A stretch of 64,000 bases of DNA, taken from the NCBI RefSeq assembly GCF_009695655.1, contig NZ_VUNM01000006.1:1-64000 (forward strand), written 5' to 3'. Origin of the DNA: Sharpea porci (GTDB lineage: Bacteria > Bacillota_I > Bacilli_A > Erysipelotrichales > Coprobacillaceae). Below are positions 15,893 through 25,504 of the stretch, in pieces. The translations under genes were made by a program, and so were the position numbers. Each line of letters begins with the position of its first letter. The stretch's first letter is position 1. Under the pieces are notes generated by a model that worked only from the letters and a program-made list of their open reading frames with translations, was not told the DNA's origin and made no database searches.

Positions 15893-17779
15893 ATGAGTTC
15901 TTTGAACCCAAGACAAAAAAGAAATCTACGTGATATTTTTGTCAGCTTGGTACTTTTCTTTGGCTTGATGGCCATTGACAAATTTGTACCACAAGCAGGG
16001 AATAATCGCTTATTGATGTTTATATTATTCTTAGTACCTTATTTTATTGTTGGTCATAATGTTGTAAGAAAGGCCTTGTTGGCGATTAAGAATTTCCAGG
16101 GCTTTGATGAGTCATTCTTGATGACTTTAGCGACAATTGGAGCCTTTGCGACAGGGGAAAATGCTGAAGCCGTAGCAGTTATGCTTTTCTATCAGATTGG
16201 CGAATGGTTCCAGGATTATGCGGTTGACAAGAGTCGACGTTCTATTACGGCATTAATGGATATTATGCCAGAAGAGGCTCATGTTGAAGTAAATGGTGAA
16301 ATTGAGACAATGGATCCTGATGATGTTGAAGTGGGCAGTATTGTTGTTGTGAAGGCTGGGGAAAAAATTCCTCTAGATGGTCAAGTCGTTGAAGGACACT
16401 CGATGGTGAATACGGCGGCTATTACAGGTGAAAGTGTGCCTAGAAGTGTCACTTTGGGTGATGAAATCTATTCTGGTAGTATTAATGGTGAAGGCTTGTT
16501 GAAGATTCAAACGACCAAAGCCTATGAAGATTCAACAGTGTCTAAGATCCTAGAAATGGTTGAAAATGCGGCTGAAAAGAAATCCAAGACAGAGAATTTC
16601 ATTACAAAATTTGCCCGTATCTATACACCTGTTGTTGTTATTGGGGCGATTGTATTAGCTATAGTCCCATCACTGATTACTGGTGACTGGCTTAAATGGC
16701 TTTATCGTGCATGTACATTCCTAGTTATCTCATGTCCATGTGCCATTGTTGTTTCGGTGCCACTTTCCTTCTTTGGCGGTATTGGTGCTGCAAGTAAGCA
16801 AGGTATTCTAGTAAAGGGGTCAAACTATCTAGAAGCCATTAATGATGTGAAAACAATTGTTACTGATAAAACAGGGACATTGACTAAAGGTACATTCTCA
16901 GTTATTGATATTATCCCTAATAGTATGTTGTCAAAAAAACAAGTCTTACGTGATGCGGCATTAATAGAATCACTATCCACTCATCCAATCGCTTCATCAA
17001 TAAAAGAAGCAGCTGTTATATATGGTTTAAATATCAACGCTCAACAAGTCTCTGATATCCAGAATATAACAGGTATGGGTATGAGTGGTAAAGTGAATGG
17101 CAAAACAATCTATGTAGGTAATGCCAAGCTCATGAAAGAACAAGCTATTCCTTATATCGAAAGCACAAATGAGAGTGCTACAGTTGTCTATGTTGGTGCT
17201 GATCATGATTTCTTAGGAACAATCCTGATTGCCGATGAAATCAAGGACAACGCTGTCAGTGCTTTAAGACATCTGAAGAATAGTGGTATTGAAAAGATTA
17301 TCATGTTGACAGGGGACAAGAAGAGTGTGGCTGATAGTGTTGCCAAGAAGTTAGGTGTGGATGAAGTACGTGCTGAACTTCTGCCTGGTGATAAAGTCAA
17401 TGCAGTTGAGGAAATCCTCAAAACATCTTCTGACAAGCATCGTGTGGCTTATGTAGGTGATGGTATTAATGATGCACCTGTCTTAACCCGCTGTGATGTC
17501 GGTATTGCGATGGGGTCCATGGGCAGTGATGCCGCTATTGAAGCTGCTGATATTGTCTTGATGGATGATAATCTTGACAAGTTAGCGACAACAAAACGTA
17601 TTGCCCATAAGACTGTTGGCATTGCGAAAGTCAATATTGTCTTTGCGATTGCAGTTAAGATTTTAACATTGATCTTTGGTGCTGTAGGGATTGCGAATAT
17701 GTGGTGGGCTGTCTTTGCGGATGTTGGCGTTGCTTTCATCTGTATCCTCAATTCTATGCGTACTCTCAAAGCAAAATAA
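15893..17779 (+). CDS. P1B-type Zn/Cd/Co-exporting ATPase
   Basis: This 628-residue pump has C281-P-C283 in the ion channel, TGES, D325-KTGTLT (phosphorylated Asp), STHPIA, GDGINDAP and, in the last helices, NMWWAVFADVGVAF, whose Asp is typical of ZntA/CadA zinc pumps. It has no cytosolic HMA domain of its own. It expels divalent soft metals across the membrane. The ArsR regulator and HMA protein upstream complete a cad-like operon, with GGAGGGGGG before the start. Confidence 0.93.
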   Translation: MSSLNPRQKRNLRDIFVSLVLFFGLMAIDKFVPQAGNNRLLMFILFLVPYFIVGHNVVRKALLAIKNFQGFDESFLMTLATIGAFATGENAEAVAVMLFYQIGEWFQDYAVDKSRRSITALMDIMPEEAHVEVNGEIETMDPDDVEVGSIVVVKAGEKIPLDGQVVEGHSMVNTAAITGESVPRSVTLGDEIYSGSINGEGLLKIQTTKAYEDSTVSKILEMVENAAEKKSKTENFITKFARIYTPVVVIGAIVLAIVPSLITGDWLKWLYRACTFLVISCPCAIVVSVPLSFFGGIGAASKQGILVKGSNYLEAINDVKTIVTDKTGTLTKGTFSVIDIIPNSMLSKKQVLRDAALIESLSTHPIASSIKEAAVIYGLNINAQQVSDIQNITGMGMSGKVNGKTIYVGNAKLMKEQAIPYIESTNESATVVYVGADHDFLGTILIADEIKDNAVSALRHLKNSGIEKIIMLTGDKKSVADSVAKKLGVDEVRAELLPGDKVNAVEEILKTSSDKHRVAYVGDGINDAPVLTRCDVGIAMGSMGSDAAIEAADIVLMDDNLDKLATTKRIAHKTVGIAKVNIVFAIAVKILTLIFGAVGIANMWWAVFADVGVAFICILNSMRTLKAK

Positions 17780-17788
17780 GAGCGAAAG

Positions 17789-17814
17789 CAGGTATGTCCT
17801 ACATACCTGTTTTT
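17789..17814 (+). terminator. Terminator after the Zn/Cd ATPase
   Basis: CAGGTATGT/ACATACCTG is a perfect 9-bp stem followed by TTTTT. Confidence 0.75.
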
Positions 17815-17874
17815 ACCATTGTATTAAAATAGGAATTGTGGCACTCTAAATCTAGAAATACATTGAGGTAAAAC

Positions 17875-18411
17875 ATGCGCACATTAAAATATGCAATACT
17901 GGGAATGATTCATCAAAAACCTATGACAGGATATGATCTTATGCAAGAATTCGAATCAACATTAAATGAATTCTGGTCAGCGAATCATAGTCAGATTTAT
18001 CCTGAACTCAAAAAACTGACAAAAGAGGGATCCATTACCTATATACTCCAACAATCAGATAAAGGTCCAGATAGTAAACTCTATTCTCTTACTGAGGCTG
18101 GTGAAAAAGATTTCTTAGAGTGGCTGAATGATGATGAAGATATCATCAAGACACCTAAAGATCCTTTTCGTTTACGAGTCTTTTTCTCTAAAAGTATGAA
18201 TGAAGAAGATCGTTTAGATCTCTTCATGGATCATCGTTTAAAACATCGCAAGCGTCTTAAACACCTGCAAAAACAGCTTAAGAAATTCACCCATGTTCCT
18301 ATAAAAGAGGAAGAAGTATTTGGGGATTATCTTGTCTTAATGTCAGCTATCATGCGTGAAGAAAGTACGATTGCCTGGATTGAAAAGTGTATAGAATTGT
18401 TGAAAGAATAG
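17875..18411 (+). CDS. PadR-family transcriptional regulator
   Basis: This 178-residue protein has the PadR N-domain (LKYAILGMIHQKPMTGYDLM, then SQIYPELKKLTKEGSI) and a C-terminal helical dimerisation domain of the Vir_act_alpha type. PadR repressors often respond to phenolic acids. A consensus PadR site lies in the following promoter, so the MFS-reductase operon downstream is the probable target. GAGGTAAAAC precedes the ATG. Confidence 0.88.
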   Translation: MRTLKYAILGMIHQKPMTGYDLMQEFESTLNEFWSANHSQIYPELKKLTKEGSITYILQQSDKGPDSKLYSLTEAGEKDFLEWLNDDEDIIKTPKDPFRLRVFFSKSMNEEDRLDLFMDHRLKHRKRLKHLQKQLKKFTHVPIKEEEVFGDYLVLMSAIMREESTIAWIEKCIELLKE

Positions 18412-18416
18412 GAAGA

Positions 18417-18447
18417 AAGGTACAGAAAGAGCATCTGTATCTTTTTT
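18417..18447 (+). terminator. Terminator after padR
   Basis: AAGGTACAGA pairs with TCTGTATCTT (one G-U pair), followed by six T. Confidence 0.65.
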
Positions 18448-18468
18448 CTTGAAGTTATAAATTTCACA

Positions 18469-18484
18469 ATGTAAATATTGACAT
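18469..18484. promoter_or_regulatory. PadR-type operator
   Basis: ATGT-AAATATTG-ACAT matches the ATGT-N8-ACAT dyad described for PadR sites. It sits in a wider inverted pair, CACAATGT (18465-18472) and ACATTGTG (18502-18509), and overlaps TTGACA at 18478-18483. Confidence 0.55.
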
Positions 18485-18544
18485 ATCAAATTTCATCGTC
18501 GACATTGTGCAAAATATCACAACTATAACTTAAGGGAGAAAAGT

Positions 18545-19783
18545 ATGAATCTTACAAGAAAACGATGGTTTTATTTAGTGCTTTGCTGTTTGATCAATCT
18601 ATGTCTAGGATCAATCTATGCATGGAGCGTATTTGCTTCACCAATGGCTGCTTATTTATCGCAGTTTGCAGGTAAAACACTGACAACAGGTGATCTGGCA
18701 ATTGTTTATACAATCGCTAATGCTGTAGGGCCAATCACAATGATTAGTGGTGGTTTCTTTAATGATAAGATTGGACCTAAAGCCGTGATCTTTACTGGTG
18801 GATTGATGTTTGGTTTAGGTTTAATTGCTTCTGGCTTTGTGCATTCAGTGAATATGTTGATTGTGACTTATGGCTTGATTAGTGGTCTTGGACTTGGTAT
18901 GGCTTATGGCAGTACGATTTCCACAGCTGTGAAATATTTCCAGGATAAGCGTGGTCTCATCGGTGGTATTACAACAGGTATTTATGGTCTAAGTTCCGTT
19001 CTCTTACCACCTATTGTAACAGCGATTGTAGCAGCGACAGATGTCACAATGGCCTTTAAAATTGTGGGTACAGTATTCTTATTAATTGTTTGTATTTCAG
19101 CCTTATTCTTAAAGCCTTGTCCTGCTGACTTTGTGCCTGAAGGATGGACACCACTAGTTCAGGTAAAGAGTAATGATCATGATAAAAACTGGAAGGAAAT
19201 GCTGCAAACACCTATCTTCTATATCATGATTTTAACTTTAACTTGTGGGGCTTTCTCAGGCATGATGATTATTTCTCAGGCTAGTGGTGTGGCCATCAAC
19301 ATGATTGGCATGAGCGCAACGAGTGCAGCACTTGCGGTATCAGTGCTTGCTTTATTTAATGCCTTAGGGCGTATTGTAGCAGGTTTTATTTCTGATAAGA
19401 TTGGTCGTATTAATACATTGACAGGTGCCTTGGTGCTTTCTATGGTTGGCTTATGTGCTCTCTATTTCTGTCAAGTTGGTGCTGTTGCTTTATTCTATTG
19501 TGGTGTTGCAGTCGTAGGGATTTGTTTTGGGGCCTTTATGGGTGTGTTCCCAGGCTTTACTGTTGACCGTTTTGGCGCAAAGAATAATTCTGTGAAATAT
19601 GGCATCATGTTTATAGGCTTTGCTTTGGCAGGATATTTTGGCCCTTCAGTTATGCGTTATGTCTTTGCGACTGATGGTGCTTATCAACGAGCATTCCTTA
19701 TCGCATTAGCTTTTGATGTAGCGGGTATTATTTTGACATTCTGTTATCGTCTTGTTTTAAAGAAAAGTGAAGGAGAAAAATAA
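18545..19783 (+). CDS. OFA-family MFS transporter (OxlT-like)
   Basis: This 412-residue, twelve-helix major facilitator protein has the OFA opening RWFYLVLCCLINLCLGSIYA and GGFFNDKIGPKAVI (motif A) after TM2, with a second NALGRIVAGFISDKIGR in the C-half. OFA members exchange organic anions such as oxalate/formate. The start codon of the enoate reductase overlaps its stop by one base, so the transporter probably imports the acid that enzyme reduces. Confidence 0.85.
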   Translation: MNLTRKRWFYLVLCCLINLCLGSIYAWSVFASPMAAYLSQFAGKTLTTGDLAIVYTIANAVGPITMISGGFFNDKIGPKAVIFTGGLMFGLGLIASGFVHSVNMLIVTYGLISGLGLGMAYGSTISTAVKYFQDKRGLIGGITTGIYGLSSVLLPPIVTAIVAATDVTMAFKIVGTVFLLIVCISALFLKPCPADFVPEGWTPLVQVKSNDHDKNWKEMLQTPIFYIMILTLTCGAFSGMMIISQASGVAINMIGMSATSAALAVSVLALFNALGRIVAGFISDKIGRINTLTGALVLSMVGLCALYFCQVGAVALFYCGVAVVGICFGAFMGVFPGFTVDRFGAKNNSVKYGIMFIGFALAGYFGPSVMRYVFATDGAYQRAFLIALAFDVAGIILTFCYRLVLKKSEGEK

Positions 19784-21726
19784 TGGAAAGACAGTATAAA
19801 CATTTATCTAGCCCAATTACAATTGGACAAAAGACATTTAGAAATCGCATGTTCTCAGCCCCTATGGGTGGTACTGATATTACAAATGATGGTTGTATTG
19901 GACCTAAGTCAACAGCCTTCTACGAATTAAGAGCTAAAGGCGGAGCAGCAGCCGTTACTGTTTCAGAATGCATGGTTCATAAAACAGATGGTTCCCATGC
20001 TTACCGCTTAGATGAATCCATTCTTAATTCTTTAGCAGGGGCAACTTATGCTGCTGATGCGATTAGAAGACATGGTGCAATTCCATCACTTGAGCTTTCT
20101 CATTCAGGTATGTTTGCAGGCACATATATGACTGATAAAACAAAACAACATGAACTCGTACAATATGGTCCATGTGATACGGTAAGAGCAGATGGTGTTA
20201 AGGTGAAAGCACTCGATGAAGAATTGATTACAGAAATTGTCCATGCTTATGGTCATGTCGCAAGCTTGGCTAAAAGAGCTGGCTTTGAAATGGTGATGAT
20301 TCATGGTGGACATGGCTGGTTAATCAACCAGTTCCTTTCACCACTCTTCAACCATCGTGAAGATGAATATGGGGGATCATTAGAAAATCGTTGTCGTTTT
20401 GCGATTCGTGTTTTGAAATCAGTAAGAGAAGCTGTTGGTCCTGATTTCTTAATTGAATTCCGTATGAGTGGTAGTGAATTTACAGAAGGTGGATATGGTC
20501 TAGAAGATGGTATTGAGATTGCGAAGATGATTGAACCCTATGTAGATATCATTCATGTCTCAGCAGGTACTTACCAGAAGACATTTGGTATTACACATCC
20601 TTCTATGTTTGAGGAACATGGTCGTAATGTATTCTTAGCAGCAGAAATTAAAAAGCATGTTTCTAAGCCGGTAGCTACTATTGGTGGTCTAAATGATCCT
20701 GAACAATTAGAAGATATCATTGCCTCAGGTAAAGCTGATATTGTATATATGGCAAGAGCTCTATTAGCTGATCCTTTCTTACCACGTAAAGTCGTAGAAA
20801 ACCGTCCTGAAGAAATTGTGAAGTGCTTAAGATGCTTTACATGTATGGCTGAAAGAGCAGCAACATCAACACGTCGTTGTACAGTCAATCCATTAATTGG
20901 CCGTGAGATAGAAGGCAATGAAATTCAGCCCGCTCCAACAAAACGTAAAGTCGTTGTTGTGGGTGGTGGTCCTGGTGGACTTTATGCCGCTTATACAGCA
21001 GCAAGACGTGGTCATGATGTAACTTTATATGAAAAAGAAAATGAAGTGGGTGGTATTCTTAAGAGTGAACAAGCTATTTCCTTTAAACATGAAATGTATG
21101 AACTCTCAGGTACTTATGCATTACTGGCAAAAAGAGCAGGTGTTCATTTTAAAATGAACACTGAAGCGACAAAGGCATTAATTGAAAAGGAAAACCCTTA
21201 TACCGTTATTATCGCTACAGGATCAACACCACTCGTCCCACCAATTCCAGGTTTAAAGGGTGATAATGTCATTGTTGTTAATGATTATTATAAAGAAAAA
21301 GACAAAGAAACAGATCATGTGGTTGTCTTTGGTGGTGGTTTAGCTGGATGTGAATGTGCTATTCATCTTGGCATGGAAGGCAAACATGTTGAACTTGTAG
21401 AAATGCGTGATCAACTTGCTGTTGATGCCAATATTCGTCATCGTCCATTACTCTTAGCCCAGATTGACAAGTATGTCAAAGCACATACTGGCTTAAAAGG
21501 CTTGGAAGTGACTTCAAATGGTATTCTTTGTGAAGACAAAGATGGCAATAAGGTGACTATTGAAGGTACAACAGTTATCTGTGCATTAGGTCAGTGCTCT
21601 ACAACAAAGACTGTTGAAGAATTACAAGATACAGCTCCATTTGTACGTGTTATTGGTGATGCAGCTAAAGTATCAACAATCACAAATGCTGTTTACTGGG
21701 GATATCATGCAGCTTTAGATATTTAA
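19783..21726 (+). CDS. Old-yellow-enzyme/2-enoate reductase family Fe-S flavoenzyme
   Basis: This 647-residue protein has an N-terminal FMN TIM barrel (about 1-340), a 4Fe-4S motif CLRC-FTC with the fourth Cys in RRCTVNP, and C-terminal FAD and NAD(P) domains (VVVVGGGPGGLYAAY and HVVVFGGGLAGCECA). This architecture is that of 2,4-dienoyl-CoA reductase, BaiCD/BaiH and 2-enoate reductases, which reduce activated C=C bonds. The Cys spacing is x2, x2, x11, one residue shorter than the usual x2, x3, x11. Context (PadR, OFA transporter) points to an imported alpha,beta-unsaturated acid. Confidence 0.87.
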   Translation: MERQYKHLSSPITIGQKTFRNRMFSAPMGGTDITNDGCIGPKSTAFYELRAKGGAAAVTVSECMVHKTDGSHAYRLDESILNSLAGATYAADAIRRHGAIPSLELSHSGMFAGTYMTDKTKQHELVQYGPCDTVRADGVKVKALDEELITEIVHAYGHVASLAKRAGFEMVMIHGGHGWLINQFLSPLFNHREDEYGGSLENRCRFAIRVLKSVREAVGPDFLIEFRMSGSEFTEGGYGLEDGIEIAKMIEPYVDIIHVSAGTYQKTFGITHPSMFEEHGRNVFLAAEIKKHVSKPVATIGGLNDPEQLEDIIASGKADIVYMARALLADPFLPRKVVENRPEEIVKCLRCFTCMAERAATSTRRCTVNPLIGREIEGNEIQPAPTKRKVVVVGGGPGGLYAAYTAARRGHDVTLYEKENEVGGILKSEQAISFKHEMYELSGTYALLAKRAGVHFKMNTEATKALIEKENPYTVIIATGSTPLVPPIPGLKGDNVIVVNDYYKEKDKETDHVVVFGGGLAGCECAIHLGMEGKHVELVEMRDQLAVDANIRHRPLLLAQIDKYVKAHTGLKGLEVTSNGILCEDKDGNKVTIEGTTVICALGQCSTTKTVEELQDTAPFVRVIGDAAKVSTITNAVYWGYHAALDI

Positions 21727-21739
21727 AATAACTATCAAG

Positions 21740-21770
21740 CAAGGTCAAATAGATTTGGCCTTGTTTTTTT
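21740..21770 (+). terminator. Terminator after the enoate reductase
   Basis: CAAGGTCAAA pairs with TTTGGCCTTG (one G-U pair), loop TAGA, then eight T. Confidence 0.75.
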
Positions 21771-21777
21771 GTTGGGC

Positions 21778-21981
21778 TTACTCCTGTGCTTTGTTCTTCT
21801 TGATACTAGAGCATACCAATATGCTTAATAATAACCAATGATGTTCAGGCAGCGCATTTGCCAATAGATAATTAATCGGGTGACAGTTTCGTGATGCAAA
21901 AAAACCTCCAGGTACAACGATAATGACCTGCAGGATATTTGGCGCAGAAAAATAGGGCCCGATCTTGCGATAGAGCCCTTA
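21778..21981 (-). pseudogene. Possible relic of a coding sequence
   Basis: On the minus strand a 66-codon open frame without any Met runs between two stops and reads like protein (GPYFSAPNILQ, then NYLLANALPEHHW). Its base use is more GC-rich than its neighbours. No start, ribosome binding site or family could be assigned; chance openness is possible. Confidence 0.2.
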
Positions 21982-22240
21982 CAAAAGCATTTCTACTTTT
22001 TCGACGTATACTCAGTTTAGCCAAGAGAGAACCAGTTGTCAATTGACTATTTTCAAAAAATTAAAATTCTGCCAAAGTATTCTGTCTCTGGAATACTGGG
22101 ATATCTTAAAGGAAAAAGCTCTCAAATAATATTTGAAAGACAAAATTCAAATATCAAAACATATTCTTACAGTAGGTAAGAATACAATGTAAATCGAAGA
22201 GTACATAAGAAACCACCTAGTAGGAACAGGGCTATACCTG

Positions 22241-22277
22241 AAAGAAAAAACGCTGACAAAGCCTTATTGTCAACGTT
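22241..22277 (-). terminator. Terminator after the HAD gene
   Basis: On the minus strand AACGTTGACA pairs with TGTCAGCGTT (one G-U pair), followed by TTTTTTCTTT. Confidence 0.7.
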
Positions 22278-22285
22278 CTAAGAAA

Positions 22286-22936
22286 CTAATCTTCTAAAAT
22301 ATCAATAACATCATTAAGTGTTTCTACAATCTTATAACACTTTGATGCATATTGTGGTTCAGGATATTTCATATCAGGCACACATATAACCTTGATGTGA
22401 GCTGAATAAGCAGCCATAATACCACTTTCACTATCTTCAAGCACATAAGCTTCTTCTGCCTTAACTCCTAGCTTCTCACAGCTTTTAAGAAAGACTTCAG
22501 GATTTGGCTTACCCTTGATAACCTCATCACCACATATAGAATCATCAAAGTAATCAGTGATATTAGCCTGTTTTAAAATCTGATCAACACGATCACGGGT
22601 ACTGCTTGTTGCTACAATGGTTTTATAGTTATGTTCTTTTTTTAGATATGTTAGTAAATGAAGTAATCCGGGCTTAAGTGGGACACCTTCTTGTTTAAAG
22701 CGTTTAGCCATCACTTCATGGCATTTTGTGATCACTTGATCAAAAGGGAAATCTTGGCCATAGGCATCATAGAACTGCTTGGCAATACCCTCTTTTGTAC
22801 GACCTAAAAGTGAGACATAGAATGTCCGATCCATTGTTAGGTTCATATCTTTTAAGACTTCCTGATAGCTTTCAAAAGTTACTCTTTCACTATCAATCAT
22901 TAGTCCATCCATATCAAATATTATAGCTTTAATCAT
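22286..22936 (-). CDS. HAD-superfamily hydrolase, beta-phosphoglucomutase-like
   Basis: This 216-residue protein has all HAD motifs: FDMDGLMIDSE (nucleophile and acid Asp), ATSST (motif II), the Lys in KGKPNPEVF and EDSESGI (motif IV). The four-helix cap between motifs I and II resembles beta-phosphoglucomutase and small sugar-phosphate phosphatases. It stands alone with its own terminator and GGAGG. Whether it is a mutase or phosphatase cannot be decided. Confidence 0.85.
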   Translation of the reverse strand: MIKAIIFDMDGLMIDSERVTFESYQEVLKDMNLTMDRTFYVSLLGRTKEGIAKQFYDAYGQDFPFDQVITKCHEVMAKRFKQEGVPLKPGLLHLLTYLKKEHNYKTIVATSSTRDRVDQILKQANITDYFDDSICGDEVIKGKPNPEVFLKSCEKLGVKAEEAYVLEDSESGIMAAYSAHIKVICVPDMKYPEPQYASKCYKIVETLNDVIDILED

Positions 22937-23006
22937 ACTTTTTCCTCCAACATATCAAAGTATAAGAGAAAAGCAAAAGAGTATCAATATAAGGCATGAA
23001 TTTATT

Positions 23007-23035
23007 TTGCTTATTGGAGTTGGTTATATTATAAT
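23007..23035 (+). promoter_or_regulatory. Promoter of prfA-prmC
   Basis: TTGCTT and a perfect TATAAT are 17 bases apart, 24 bases before the prfA start. Confidence 0.6.
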
Positions 23036-23059
23036 AGGGACGATTACAAGGAGGTTTTC

Positions 23060-24142
23060 ATGAACACTTTATTAGAAAGACTTGAAACAGTAGAAAAAAG
23101 ATATGATGAATTAACACAGATTCTCATGGACCCTTCCATTGCGAATGATGTCAGTAAAATGACAGCCGCTTCTAAAGAACAAGCTTCTTTAGAAAAAGCT
23201 TACAATATGTGTCAGGAATATAAAAGTTTATTAGACGGTATTGAAGAAGCTAAGGAGCTCTTAAAAGAATCCGATCCTGAAATTCGAGAAATGGCCAAAG
23301 AAGAATACGAAACACTCACTAAGCGTCAGCCAGAACTTGAACAGGAAATCCAGCTAGAACTTATTCCAAAAGATCCTAATGATGATAAGAATGTTATTAT
23401 GGAAATCCGTGGTGCTGCGGGTGGTGATGAAGGCAATATCTTTGCCGGTGACTTATTTAGAATGTATTCTAAATATGCTGAAAGCCAGGGCTGGAAGATT
23501 GAAGTCAACGAAGCACAGACATCAGAAGCAGGTGGTTATTCCTTAATTGCTTTTACTGTATCCGGTGATCATGTTTATTCAAAATTAAAATATGAATCAG
23601 GTTCACATCGTGTTCAGCGTGTGCCTAAGACAGAATCACAGGGACGTATTCAAACTTCAACAGCAACAGTACTTGTTATGCCGGAAGTTGATGATGTCGA
23701 AGTCCATATTGATCCAAAAGACTTACGTGTTGATACATATCGTTCATCAGGTGCTGGTGGACAGCATATCAATAAGACAGACTCAGCTGTACGTATTACC
23801 CACTTGCCAACGGGTATTGTCGCTACAAGCCAGGATGGCCGAAGCCAGCATGACAACCGTGATAAAGCCATGCAGACATTACGTGCTCGTGTTTATCAGT
23901 ACTTCCAGGATCAGCAGACATCGGCATTGGAAACTGAACGTAAAAGCAAGGTTGGTAGTGGAGATCGTTCAGAAAAGATTAGAACATATAACTACCCACA
24001 AAACCGTGTCACAGACCATCGTATTGGCTTAACAATCCAGCAGTTAGATAAGATTATGGATGGTAAGCTCGATGATATTATTCAGGCTTTAATTAACGAA
24101 GATCAGCGTTTAAAGTTATTAGGTGAACAGAATGACAATTAG
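23060..24142 (+). CDS. prfA: Peptide chain release factor 1
   Basis: This 360-residue protein is RF1, which reads UAA and UAG. It has the GGQ catalytic loop in SSGAGGQHINKTDSAVRITH, the coiled N-domain and the PQNRVTDHR segment near the C-terminus. Length is typical. Its 3' end overlaps prmC, whose product methylates the GGQ glutamine, so the two are coupled. AAGGAGG is 8 bases before the ATG. Confidence 0.97.
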   Translation: MNTLLERLETVEKRYDELTQILMDPSIANDVSKMTAASKEQASLEKAYNMCQEYKSLLDGIEEAKELLKESDPEIREMAKEEYETLTKRQPELEQEIQLELIPKDPNDDKNVIMEIRGAAGGDEGNIFAGDLFRMYSKYAESQGWKIEVNEAQTSEAGGYSLIAFTVSGDHVYSKLKYESGSHRVQRVPKTESQGRIQTSTATVLVMPEVDDVEVHIDPKDLRVDTYRSSGAGGQHINKTDSAVRITHLPTGIVATSQDGRSQHDNRDKAMQTLRARVYQYFQDQQTSALETERKSKVGSGDRSEKIRTYNYPQNRVTDHRIGLTIQQLDKIMDGKLDDIIQALINEDQRLKLLGEQNDN

Positions 24143-24992
24143 AGAACTCATTGATGAAGCTGAAAATAAAATGGATGAAGCCAATAAAGACAGCAATGTC
24201 CCTAAAGTGCTCTTCTATCATGTTTCCAACATGCAACCTCATGAACTCTATTTGAAAATGGATGAAGAGGTTGATGAAGAAACATTAAAAACCTTTAATG
24301 AAGACTTACAACGTTATCTTAATGGCGAACCTGTACAGTATATTAAAGGTAAGGAATATTTCTTTAATTATGAATTTACAGTCAATGAAGATGTTCTTAT
24401 TCCACGTTATGAAACAGAAGAACTTGTGGAGAATATTCTTTATGCGATTGATGATTATTTTAAAGATTATGAAACAATTGATTTATGTGATGTAGGAACA
24501 GGCAGTGGGGCGATTGCGATTTCACTTGCGCTAGAAGAACCAAAGCTCAATGTATGTGCTACAGACATTAGTGAAAAAGCACTTGTTGTGGCAAAAAAGA
24601 ATGCTGCAGACCTAGGTGCTCATGTGACATTCTATCAGGGAGATATGGTTCAGCCACTGATTGATGCAAAGAAGAAAGTAGATATCTTTGTCTCCAATCC
24701 ACCTTATATCCCTGTCCACCAGGAGATTGATCCACGTGTAAAGAATAATGAACCTCATGTTGCTCTTTTTGGTGGTGAAGATGGTCTTTATTTCTATCGC
24801 AAGATTTTTGAAACAGTGCGTCCTATCCTCAAAGAGAGAGCTATTCTTGCCTTTGAAATGGGTTTTGATCAGCGAGATATCATGGAAGAAGCACTTCAGC
24901 ACTACTTCCCGGAATGTCCTCATCGCTTTTTAAAGGATATAAATGGAAAGAATAGAATGTTGTTTATCTATTACAATATTGAACCAAAATGA
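24132..24992 (+). CDS. prmC: Release-factor glutamine methyltransferase
   Basis: This 286-residue SAM-dependent enzyme methylates the GGQ glutamine of release factors. The NPPY motif (FVSNPPYIP), the SAM motif CDVGTGSGAIAISLA and the N-terminal helical domain are present. The frame opens at 24123, but the ATG at 24132 with AGGTGA upstream is the better start. It overlaps prfA by 11 bases and the next gene by 4. Confidence 0.94.
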   Translation: MTIRELIDEAENKMDEANKDSNVPKVLFYHVSNMQPHELYLKMDEEVDEETLKTFNEDLQRYLNGEPVQYIKGKEYFFNYEFTVNEDVLIPRYETEELVENILYAIDDYFKDYETIDLCDVGTGSGAIAISLALEEPKLNVCATDISEKALVVAKKNAADLGAHVTFYQGDMVQPLIDAKKKVDIFVSNPPYIPVHQEIDPRVKNNEPHVALFGGEDGLYFYRKIFETVRPILKERAILAFEMGFDQRDIMEEALQHYFPECPHRFLKDINGKNRMLFIYYNIEPK

Positions 24993-25492
24993 TAGAAACA
25001 GAAAGACTCAATATTCGCTATCTTCAAGAAGAAGACCTTGAAAGAATGCTTGAATATCGTAATAAGAAAGAAGTTGCGAAGTATCAAAGCTGGAATCACT
25101 ATTCAGAAAGAGAAGCAAGAAGTCGTATTCATTATGTACAAAAACATCCCTTTAGTGGTGGAGCTAAGGATAATACGCAATTTGCGATTGTTCTTAAGGA
25201 TGGTACATTAATAGGTGATTTACATTTAGAAGCACTCAGTTCTAGCTGTATTACTATTGGCTATACTATTGATTCTGATTATTGGAAGCAAGGTTATGGA
25301 CGGGAAAGTGTGCGTGCTTTATTAGATTATATTTATACACATTATGAATATACGAAATGTATTGCCTATATTTATAAGGCGAATGAAGCATCACGAAGAT
25401 TATTGCTGGATTTAGGCTTTAAGAAGTTTGATGAGAGTTATCTCTATCGTGATGAAGGTTATGTAGTTAGACTTGATGAAGTTATTATGTAA
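24989..25492 (+). CDS. GNAT acetyltransferase (RimJ/RimL type)
   Basis: This 167-residue protein has the RimJ-like opening ETERLNIRYLQEEDL and the acetyl-CoA loop YWKQGYGRESVRALL, followed by NEASRRLLLDLGF. The start overlaps the prmC stop (ATGA). The substrate is unknown; position after prmC is compatible with protein N-terminal or small-molecule acetylation. Confidence 0.82.
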   Translation: MIETERLNIRYLQEEDLERMLEYRNKKEVAKYQSWNHYSEREARSRIHYVQKHPFSGGAKDNTQFAIVLKDGTLIGDLHLEALSSSCITIGYTIDSDYWKQGYGRESVRALLDYIYTHYEYTKCIAYIYKANEASRRLLLDLGFKKFDESYLYRDEGYVVRLDEVIM

Positions 25493-25504
25493 AGGTGATA
25501 GAAA

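Larger units (their letters stand above)
21727..22285. other. 560-base intergenic region
   Basis: It holds the terminators of the two flanking convergent genes and a remnant reading frame (21778-21981, minus). Several irregular hairpins are present but nothing that matches a known RNA. Confidence 0.5.

Noticed and set aside
18478-18491. FNR box at TTGACATATCAA
   Set aside because: The half-sites are two bases too close and the first lacks the final T. It is better read as -35 plus the PadR dyad.
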